From contig CAZRZO010000014.1 of NCBI GenBank assembly GCA_964604635.1, forward strand, positions 1 to 9,509: a stretch of 9,509 nt of DNA, written 5' to 3'. The DNA comes from JAJZMY01 sp964604635. GTDB taxonomy: Archaea > Micrarchaeota > Micrarchaeia > Micrarchaeales > Micrarchaeaceae. The notes beneath the pieces are model-generated. The model was not told where the DNA came from. It did not search any database and saw only the letters and a program-made list of their open reading frames with translations. Shown here in pieces: positions 1 to 4,655 of the stretch (position 1 is its first letter; every line of letters starts with the position of its first letter). The translations under genes and the position numbers were made by a program.

Positions 1-1003
1 TGTTTACTAAATTATTTAAGTTTGTTTTGTTTTCCATACTTTTTATTGTTTTATTACTTACTAATGTAATAATATTGTTTGTAGTAATATTGCTTAAATT
101 ACTTGAATTTGATAATACTGATGATATCGTACTAATACTTTGATTTGCACTAATACTTATTTGCATATGCTGATGGACATTATGATAATTATTAGCATGT
201 GAATTTTGATTTTGTAATTGCATATATCCATTAATAAATAAATTGCGTAATACAATTGAATTATCTCCATTATTCTTTACTGTTACTGAGATATCTGTTG
301 TATTATTATTTGATGAAATAAATGCATTTGTAATTGAAATATTTGATTTTAGTTTTTTGATTTGTTGTTTTATTGTTTTATGCATTATTGCTTTTGCACC
401 AATTAATTTATTAGTTGCATTAATTGAGAAATTTTTTATAACAATTGCTCTTGCAGATGGAACTAAAATAAATATTACTTGATTTGCAGAATAAATTTGT
501 ACTACTGAAGAACTTAAATCAATAAGAGATAGATTATAACTTGAATTTAAATTATGATCATATTTTATTAATATTTTATTTCCAGGTACAGTGATATTAT
601 ATGTTTTATTATTTATTGTTATATGTGCATTTGAAATGTTTAATTTGATCATATTAAATATTTGATTTCTAGGGAATCGTGCAATTCCAATTGTTTGTGT
701 TATATTTGTTAAGTTATAGAGATTAATTGTTCCACTATAATTTAAATTTACAAATCCAGTATTATTTACTGCATTAATTTCATGTAATGCAATATTAGAA
801 TAATTTAAAATAAGAGATTGTGTACCATTTGGAAATTGTGGTGGGTCAGTTAATTGAATTAAAGACGTTGCATATGAAATATGTGTATTATTTACTGTAT
901 TTGCTGTTAACAAATTAGAAGAAGAATTAAATAATCTAGAAACAGAAATTACTAAACCAATTAAGACTAAAATTCCAATAACATAATAAACAATTTTATT
1001 CAT
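1..1003 (-). CDS. Anchored surface protein with DUF4382-like domain (3' end outside window)
   Basis: The frame is open from an ATG at 1003 to the left edge (334 codons, no stop), so the C-terminus is missing. Residues 1-3 are short and charged. Residues 4-21 form one hydrophobic helix, a signal anchor or uncleaved signal peptide, and everything after it should lie outside the membrane. About 45-189 resembles DUF4382 from memory: a Gln-Leu-Thr-Asp-Pro-Pro start (50-55), a Phe-Pro-Arg-Asn-Gln stretch (110-114) preceding beta-rich sequence, Thr-Val-Pro-Gly (138-141) and a closing Leu-Val-Pro-Ser (180-183). The remainder is rich in Asn, Ser and Thr, with many Asn-X-Ser/Thr sequons that would suit archaeal N-glycosylation. 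No class III (pilin) signal is visible although a prepilin peptidase gene lies 56 bases upstream. It is probably the last known member of the channel/peptidase transcription unit, perhaps with its own promoter. The frame is certain; the domain call is moderately so. Confidence 0.8.
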   Translation of the reverse strand, partial: MNKIVYYVIGILVLIGLVISVSRLFNSSSNLLTANTVNNTHISYATSLIQLTDPPQFPNGTQSLILNYSNIALHEINAVNNTGFVNLNYSGTINLYNLTNITQTIGIARFPRNQIFNMIKLNISNAHITINNKTYNITVPGNKILIKYDHNLNSSYNLSLIDLSSSVVQIYSANQVIFILVPSARAIVIKNFSINATNKLIGAKAIMHKTIKQQIKKLKSNISITNAFISSNNNTTDISVTVKNNGDNSIVLRNLFINGYMQLQNQNSHANNYHNVHQHMQISISANQSISTISSVLSNSSNLSNITTNNIITLVSNKTIKSMENKTNLNNLVN

Positions 1004-1033
1004 ACAATCAATAACTAATTAAATGATATAAAT

Positions 1034-1041
1034 TATTTAAA
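1034..1041 (-). promoter_or_regulatory. TATA-like box before the DUF4382 gene
   Basis: On the minus strand the box reads TTTAAATA, an exact match to the archaeal TTTAWATA consensus. Its centre is about 35 bases before the ATG at 1003, which would put a start of transcription near 1010 and give a very short leader. It lies in the 56-base gap after the peptidase stop, so the surface protein may be expressed partly on its own. In DNA this AT-rich such a match can arise by chance. Confidence 0.35.
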
Positions 1042-1059
1042 TATATCTTATTAATCTCT

Positions 1060-1947
1060 TTAATGTAATGGGATTATAAAAAATAGTAAATTTCCTATTC
1101 CAATACTTAGAATAATTCCTAAAAATATCATTGTTGCAAAAGGTATTGGTTCTTTATAAATAGGAAGCTTCTTTTTAAAATGTTTTTGCTTCATTTGTTT
1201 TATTAATTGAAATGTTATTAATCTATTAAAAGATTTGAATTGTTTTTTAATTTTCTTTACTTCATTATCTGCCATTAAATTAATTGCTATTAACTCACCT
1301 TCTTCAAATTTATTTACAGACACATATTCTATCATTGTATTTGTTATTGGTAATTCAAATAAAATCATTATTACTGAAAAAGTAGCAATTAAAATTAAAA
1401 TAATAAAACCATTATAAAATCCGAAAAGAATTATAAGAAAAGCAATAAAAATAGAATAAGAAATCGCAATTAATAATGTTTTAAAAATCTGCTTATTTGT
1501 CACTAATTTAAAAATAGATATTTTTTCATTTTTATGTTTATGAGTAAATTTAATTAAATAAAATATTGGTATTAAAATAATTGCAACTATTCCTGAATTT
1601 AATAAAATAGATATTACAAAAGGAATATTGAATTGTGATAAGGAATAAAAAATAGGTTTATTAAAAAAAGGAAAAATTAAAGACAATGTTGCTAATTCAA
1701 AAATATCTCCAAATCCAAGAAGACCAAGTTTATAAATTATATACCCAAATGAAATTATTGCAATTGCTATTAAACTACTTTCTATAATTCTATTTAAATT
1801 TAAATATAAAACAGTTAATAAAATACCATATCCTAAAAAGGAATAAACAATAACTGAAGGAATATTTCTTTTATTGAATACATCAAATATTAAATAAATA
1901 AATCCAATTACTAACAAACTTATAATCCTTATTAAAAATAATTCCAT
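1060..1947 (-). CDS. A24-family prepilin/preflagellin peptidase (PibD/FlaK type)
   Basis: This is a polytopic membrane aspartic protease of 295 residues that would cleave class III signal peptides of archaeal type IV pilins and archaellins at the cytoplasmic face. Both family aspartates are visible. Asp22 sits at the end of the first hydrophobic segment, followed by Asn-Ile-Pro-Ser. Asp81 lies in Gly-Phe-Gly-Asp (78-81), the family's GxGD motif. Several more membrane helices follow. The C-terminal region, with a soluble basic stretch (about 205-260) and then a Pro-Ile-Pro-Phe-Ala motif (267-271) and a final helix, resembles the archaeal A24 C-terminal extension domain (Arc_PepC_II type). The start is the ATG six bases after the channel gene's stop, and a GTGAT Shine-Dalgarno-like element overlaps that stop, so translation may be coupled. 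No pilin or archaellin gene is seen in the window. Family call is firm; substrate is unknown. Confidence 0.87.
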   Translation of the reverse strand: MELFLIRIISLLVIGFIYLIFDVFNKRNIPSVIVYSFLGYGILLTVLYLNLNRIIESSLIAIAIISFGYIIYKLGLLGFGDIFELATLSLIFPFFNKPIFYSLSQFNIPFVISILLNSGIVAIILIPIFYLIKFTHKHKNEKISIFKLVTNKQIFKTLLIAISYSIFIAFLIILFGFYNGFIILILIATFSVIMILFELPITNTMIEYVSVNKFEEGELIAINLMADNEVKKIKKQFKSFNRLITFQLIKQMKQKHFKKKLPIYKEPIPFATMIFLGIILSIGIGNLLFFIIPLH

Positions 1948-1953
1948 AGTTAA

Positions 1954-2688
1954 TCACAATAATTTATTAATTTGTATTGCTGTTAATGCTGCTGGATTAA
2001 TTATTTCAATATTCATATTAAGATTAATTAAATGAAATTCAATTTCAGCATTTGGTGCAATTACAACAATTTTAGTTTTTGGTGCAATTGATTTTATAAC
2101 CAATATAGTATATATTATTTTAGAATTATCCCTAAAATCAATTACAATTAATTTAGTATTTTTTAAATTAAATTTTGATAAATCCTGTTTTGAAGTTTCA
2201 TCAGCAACAAATGTTTTTATTTTTTGTTTTCTTAATCTTTCTGCTGCTGCATTATCAGAAGTTAGTAAGAAAAATTTTTTATTTTGTTTCTCTAATAATT
2301 GAGCAAGGGCAATATTTGTAAAATCAATCCCAATTAGAACTATTTCAGATTTTAAGAATTTTGTTTCTAAATAAGAAATTTCACCTGATATTTTTTTAAT
2401 TTTTGAACTCATAATTTCACTTGATATAGTTGTTATTGTAGTAAGAAATAATGTTAATCCAATAATAATTAAAACCATTACAAAAATTCTTGCAGATCTT
2501 GTTATTGGGACAATACCTCCATATCCAACAGTTGATAATGTGACTATTGTAAAATATAATGAAGAAATAATTGTTGTATTTACATTAAATCCATTATTCA
2601 AACTAAAAATATATGTACCTATTGTTCCAAATGAAATAATTAAAAAAATTGCAAAAGCATAAATCAAAATTATTAGAGGTATTCGCAT
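1954..2688 (-). CDS. Two-TM potassium channel with RCK/TrkA-N-like domain
   Basis: This 244-residue protein belongs to the MthK-like family of tetrameric, ligand-gated K+ channels. TM1 spans about 4-30. A pore helix and the selectivity filter Thr53-Val-Gly-Tyr-Gly57 follow. TM2 spans about 67-90, with Gly77 as a possible gating hinge. Residues 114-240 have the alternating beta/alpha pattern of an RCK_N domain. It has two oddities. The glycine-rich nucleotide loop is degenerate, Gly120-Ile-Asp-Phe-Thr-Asn in place of GxGxxG, so NAD(H) binding is doubtful. The protein also ends where RCK_N ends, with no RCK_C domain. A Shine-Dalgarno match AAGGA four bases before the ATG supports this start. 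It is first in a tight minus-strand unit with the A24 peptidase and is divergent from the GGDEF gene. It should set K+ conductance across the cytoplasmic membrane; the gating ligand is not predictable. Confidence 0.9.
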   Translation of the reverse strand: MRIPLIILIYAFAIFLIISFGTIGTYIFSLNNGFNVNTTIISSLYFTIVTLSTVGYGGIVPITRSARIFVMVLIIIGLTLFLTTITTISSEIMSSKIKKISGEISYLETKFLKSEIVLIGIDFTNIALAQLLEKQNKKFFLLTSDNAAAERLRKQKIKTFVADETSKQDLSKFNLKNTKLIVIDFRDNSKIIYTILVIKSIAPKTKIVVIAPNAEIEFHLINLNMNIEIINPAALTAIQINKLL

Positions 2689-2692
2689 TTTA

Positions 2693-2697
2693 TCCTT
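2693..2697 (-). promoter_or_regulatory. Shine-Dalgarno site of the K+ channel gene
   Basis: The minus strand reads AAGGA, four bases before the ATG at 2688. It is complementary to the conserved 3' end of archaeal 16S rRNA and is one of the clearest ribosome binding sites in the window. Confidence 0.6.
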
Positions 2698-2706
2698 TTT
2701 ATTTCT

Positions 2707-2747
2707 TAAAAAAATTAATGTATTAATTATAAAAAAATTAATGTATT
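2707..2747 (-). repeat. Pair of perfect 18-bp direct repeats in the K+ channel promoter region
   Basis: The copies are 2707-2724 and 2730-2747, identical over 18 bases and offset by 23 bp, about two helical turns. Each contains TTAATGTATT on the plus strand. Between and overlapping them the minus strand reads TTATAATTAA, a possible TATA box about 40 bases before the channel ATG. Identical elements at roughly helical spacing around a TATA box suggest tandem operators for a dimeric regulator. The 10-mer core occurs once more at 4589-4598, upstream of the MFS gene. A local duplication without function is the alternative. Confidence 0.5.
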
Positions 2748-2805
2748 TAGAATTTATTCATAATTTACATATTCATATTTATATATTCTTGCAAACAATA
2801 ATTTT

Positions 2806-2820
2806 TAAAGTATAAAATTA
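2806..2820 (+). promoter_or_regulatory. BRE/TATA-like promoter of the GGDEF gene
   Basis: A purine-rich TTAAAG (BRE-like) directly precedes TATAAAA. Its centre is about 55 bases before the GGDEF ATG, so transcription would begin near 2840 with a leader of roughly 28 bases. It sits in the 179-base divergent region shared with the K+ channel gene. The AT bias limits confidence. Confidence 0.4.
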
Positions 2821-2867
2821 ATTAATATTTTAAAATAATTCAGAAAAAAATATCAATACTGATTATA

Positions 2868-3533
2868 ATGAAAATAGATTTAAAAACAAAACAAATAGAG
2901 AAAAATAAAGATTTATTAACAAAAATGAATATAAATTTACTAATATCAAACAACAAAATAAAAGAATATAAAGAAAAATTAGATCAATTAAAAAAAGAAA
3001 ATAAAAAATATAAAAAATTGGCTTTATTAGATCCATTAACAAAAACAGGAAACAGAGAATTACTAAAAATTGAAATAATAAAAATATTTGATTTAGCATT
3101 TCGTGAAAATGAGAAGTTTGGAATGATTTTAATAGATTTAGATAATCTTAAAAATATTAATGATAAACAAGGCCATAATACAGGAGATAGAATAATAAAA
3201 CATACTGCAAATATTTTAAAAAGGAGTATTAGGGAAAGTGATATTTTATGTCGTATTGGAGGAGATGAATTTATTATTTTATTAGTAAAAAGTGATTTAG
3301 TAAAAACTGAAATAGTAGTTGATAATCTAAAACAAATTTTAGAAAAAAATAAAATTGCTAGTTCTATGGGATATTGTAACTTAGAAGAAATTACTATACT
3401 GAACTCAGTTAAGATAAAAAATAAAAAACAATTTAGAGATTCAATGAAACGAATTTATTTAAATATATTTAAAAAAGCAGATAAACGATTATACCTTGAA
3501 AAATATAATAAAAAAATTGCAATAAAAAAATAA
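2868..3533 (+). CDS. Diguanylate cyclase: coiled coil plus complete GGDEF domain
   Basis: The 221-residue protein is predicted to condense two GTP into cyclic di-GMP in the cytosol. Residues 1-50 are Lys/Glu-rich and probably a dimerising coiled coil. The GGDEF domain fills 52-213. It begins with Asp-Pro-Leu-Thr-Lys-Thr-Gly-Asn-Arg (55-63). It has metal-ligand Asp90, guanine-contacting Asn98 and Asp107 in the Gly-His-x-x-Gly-Asp element (102-107), and the signature Gly-Gly-Asp-Glu-Phe at 131-135. Arg122-Glu-Ser-Asp125 lies exactly five residues before it, an intact RxxD product-inhibition (I) site. The C-terminal Ala-Asp-Lys-Arg-Leu-Tyr (204-209) matches the usual family ending. There is no TM segment, PAS, GAF or receiver domain, and no EAL or HD-GYP partner in the window. 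GGDEF proteins are rare in archaea, so lateral acquisition is likely, although its Lys/Asn-rich, AT-rich coding matches the surroundings. Confidence 0.93.
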   Translation: MKIDLKTKQIEKNKDLLTKMNINLLISNNKIKEYKEKLDQLKKENKKYKKLALLDPLTKTGNRELLKIEIIKIFDLAFRENEKFGMILIDLDNLKNINDKQGHNTGDRIIKHTANILKRSIRESDILCRIGGDEFIILLVKSDLVKTEIVVDNLKQILEKNKIASSMGYCNLEEITILNSVKIKNKKQFRDSMKRIYLNIFKKADKRLYLEKYNKKIAIKK

Positions 3534-3581
3534 AATATATTTTATTATTTCTATTACTTATTTATTTAAATACAAATAGAG

Positions 3582-3702
3582 TGGACTCCGCGGGATTTTC
3601 ATTTTCTTTAAAGAAGTTTAATATATTTCTTTTAAAAAATTTATTTTGAACCCGCAACCCCCTGCATGCCATGCAGATGCGCTACCATTGCGCCAGGAGC
3701 CC
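3582..3702 (-). tRNA. tRNA-Ala (anticodon GGC) with a T-loop intron
   Basis: On the minus strand the acceptor stem GGGCTCC pairs with GGAGTCC and includes the G3-U70 wobble that identifies alanine tRNAs. The D-stem is GCGC/GCGC with GG in its loop. The anticodon stem is TCTGC/GCAGG with loop ATGGCAT, so the anticodon is GGC (3670-3668). The variable loop has five bases and the T-stem is GCGGG/CCCGC. The discriminator is A (3582) and CCA is not encoded. The T-loop is split: TTCAAA, a 49-nt insert, then T before CCCGC. Removing the insert gives a standard TTCAAAT loop and a 72-nt tRNA. The gene begins 22 bases after the LSm stop on the same strand, so the two may be co-transcribed. The weak TATA-like AAAAATA overlapping the LSm stop is the only local promoter candidate. 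Confidence 0.95.
3596..3644 (-). other. Archaeal tRNA intron at position 59/60 with BHB motif
   Basis: This is the 49-nt AT-only-like insert in the T-loop. The flanks fold as a textbook bulge-helix-bulge. The outer helix is the T-stem. The central 4-bp helix pairs exon TTCA (54-57) with intron TGAA (3601-3598). The 3-nt bulges are AAA (3646-3644) and AAT (3597-3595). Cutting after the second base of each bulge restores TTCAAAT exactly. Inside, TTTTTT-A-AAAGAA can pair with TTCTTT-AAAGAA around an 11-nt loop. Removal would need a tRNA splicing endonuclease tolerant of non-anticodon positions, as known for Crenarchaeota and for the three-unit enzyme of ARMAN lineages. Confidence 0.88.
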
Positions 3703-3724
3703 AATAAAAATTTTACTATTATTT

Positions 3725-3949
3725 TTAGTCAACTGGAGATATGAATATTATATTAGCACCTCTAAGAAGAATTGTTCCTAACTTTACTTTTAAAGTTCCT
3801 TCTTCTAATTCTTCTGCATCCTCTATTACTAAATTCATATGCGCATCAAAAGAAGTTATTTTTCCTCTTATGTCCATTTTATTCTTCAATCTTATTAAAA
3901 TTTTATTTCCTATTACTTTATTCAGTAAATCAAATGGTCTATCTTGCAT
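3725..3949 (-). CDS. Archaeal Sm-like protein (SmAP/LSm)
   Basis: This is a 74-residue single-domain Sm protein expected to form a heptameric ring that binds oligo-U RNA, and in archaea is linked to tRNA, sRNA and RNase P-related RNA metabolism. Sm1 covers about 8-45 and includes Phe34-Asp-Ala-His-Met-Asn39, with the Asp/Asn RNA-contact positions kept. Sm2 is the Leu-Arg-Gly stretch Leu62-Arg63-Gly64 with following beta strand to Ser71. Start choice: an upstream in-frame ATG at 3967 would add six residues. The ATG at 3949 is preceded at five bases by AGGTG, an anti-16S match, and the Arg-Pro-Phe-Asp N-terminus fits the family, so 3949 is preferred. The tRNA-Ala gene follows 22 bases downstream on the same strand. 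The usual euryarchaeal partner gene for ribosomal protein L37e is absent here. Confidence 0.92.
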   Translation of the reverse strand: MQDRPFDLLNKVIGNKILIRLKNKMDIRGKITSFDAHMNLVIEDAEELEEGTLKVKLGTILLRGANIIFISPVD

Positions 3950-3954
3950 AAAAA

Positions 3955-3959
3955 CACCT
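3955..3959 (-). promoter_or_regulatory. Shine-Dalgarno site that decides the LSm start
   Basis: The minus strand reads AGGTG, five T residues before the ATG at 3949. It lies inside the longer reading frame that begins at 3967, so it argues that translation starts at 3949. Confidence 0.65.
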
Positions 3960-3985
3960 AAAAACATTATGTATTAGAATCATAG

Positions 3986-3994
3986 TATATTTAA
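3986..3994 (-). promoter_or_regulatory. TATA-like box of the LSm gene
   Basis: The minus strand reads TTAAATATA, centred about 41 bases before the ATG at 3949. Transcription would begin near 3964, leaving a short leader that holds the AGGTG site and leaving the upstream ATG at or before the transcript's 5' end. Confidence 0.4.
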
Positions 3995-4038
3995 TAATAT
4001 TTAGTAATAAATAATTATTTATAGAGTATTGAAAATTC

Positions 4039-4199
4039 AAAAATATTTTATTAAATTTTATTTACTACTTTAATCATTAAATTCTCTCATAAATATTATT
4101 TTTATATTGAATTTACTAATTAATTTCTTAATAAATTAACAATTATTTCTATTTTATTATTCTCATTTATGCAGTATTAAAAAATATTTTATTAAATTT
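4039..4199. repeat. 20-bp direct repeat pair in the gene-free region
   Basis: The copies are 4039-4058 and 4180-4199, identical over 20 bases (AAAAATATTTTATTAAATTT) and 141 bp apart. Both are preceded nearby by AGTATT. The sequence is low-complexity A/T, so part of the match may be compositional. Confidence 0.4.
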
Positions 4200-4213
4200 A
4201 ATATTTTTATACT

Positions 4214-4234
4214 CTAAAAAGTTTATATAAACTT
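4214..4234 (+). promoter_or_regulatory. Strong BRE/TATA-like element inside a 16-bp palindrome
   Basis: CTAAAAAG followed by TTTATATAA is the best archaeal promoter look-alike in the window. The TATA part is the core of a perfect palindrome, AAGTTTATATAAACTT (4219-4234), so TBP could bind either way. On the plus strand transcription would begin near 4253, about 400 bases before the MFS start and at the edge of the candidate RNA described next. On the minus strand it would give LSm a long leader. Confidence 0.5.
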
Positions 4235-4252
4235 CATAAATTCAAATTTATT

Positions 4253-4390
4253 TCCATTGCTTTTAAATAAAAGTACTACAAAATTAATCAATAATTATTG
4301 TTTTTAATTTTATAATGAATTTATTTATATTAAAAATTAAATAAAAAATTAAATAAAAACTTTTTTAAGCAATATTTTGTTATTTTATGT
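4253..4390 (+). ncRNA. Candidate structured RNA with its own promoter
   Basis: The segment begins at the spacing expected for a transcript from the TATA box at 4222-4230. ATTGCTT (4256-4262) is complementary to AAGCAAT (4367-4373). The pairing can continue inward between AAATAAAAG (4265-4273) and CTTTTTT (4360-4366) with small bulges. Inside, TTTTTAAT (4301-4308) can pair with ATTAAAAA (4329-4336). T-rich sequence after 4373 could terminate it. No coding frame or known RNA family is recognised, and boundaries are approximate. AT richness makes the pairings easy by chance, although the closing 7-mer includes two G-C pairs. Confidence 0.3.
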
Positions 4391-4655
4391 ATTTTACTGA
4401 TTCATTAATAATCTTTATCTTATAAAAAGAATAAATTTTAAAATAAACATAGTATTAAAAGAGTTAAAAAAATAAAAACATCTTCTAAAAAAAATTTAAT
4501 TTAAAAGAAAATAATTTTTATAATATATAATAAAAAATAATGTAAATACTATTTCTCTTTTGTAACTAAAATATACAATAAATTAATATTAATGTATTAT
4601 TTCAAAAAAATAAAAAACAATTCTAAAATTAATCTAATTTGTACTCTTGTTTATT

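Larger units (their letters stand above)
3968..4655. other. 688-nt AT-rich gene-free region between LSm and MFS genes
   Basis: No frame of convincing length or protein-like composition exists here on either strand, and stop codons are dense. The region holds the LSm promoter at its left end, a pair of 20-bp direct repeats, two AT palindromes (TATTAAATTTAATA at 4190-4203 and the promoter-like one at 4219-4234) and a candidate RNA gene. Its right third (about 4390-4655) is A/T runs with no feature I can defend. The MFS promoter must be there, but AT-rich matches are too many to choose one. Confidence 0.7.

Noticed and set aside
243..482. Plus-strand 79-codon frame
   Set aside because: It is antisense to the DUF4382-like gene, whose minus-strand frame is open across the whole region and has signal-anchor and domain structure.
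940..1003. Class III (pilin) signal peptide on the surface protein
   Set aside because: The N-terminus goes almost directly into the hydrophobic helix, with no Lys/Arg-Gly/Ala cleavage site and no following acidic residue.
1235..1417. Plus-strand 60-codon frame
   Set aside because: Antisense shadow of the A24 peptidase gene; no start signal or protein features of its own.
2863..3099. Minus-strand 78-codon hydrophobic frame
   Set aside because: Reverse of the Lys-rich coiled-coil of the GGDEF gene; antisense of AAA/ATA codons gives Phe/Leu-rich nonsense.
3582..3702. Split (trans-spliced) or permuted tRNA
   Set aside because: Both parts are in normal order only 49 bases apart with a complete BHB in cis, so an ordinary intron explains it.
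3741..3977. Plus-strand 78-codon frame
   Set aside because: Antisense to the clearly recognisable LSm gene.
2707..4199. CRISPR array from the direct repeats
   Set aside because: Only two copies in each place, with a 5-base or 121-base gap and no regular spacers or cas genes.
4190..4234. Replication origin from clustered AT palindromes
   Set aside because: No origin recognition boxes with G-runs and no cdc6/orc1 gene nearby; the AT background makes such palindromes common.
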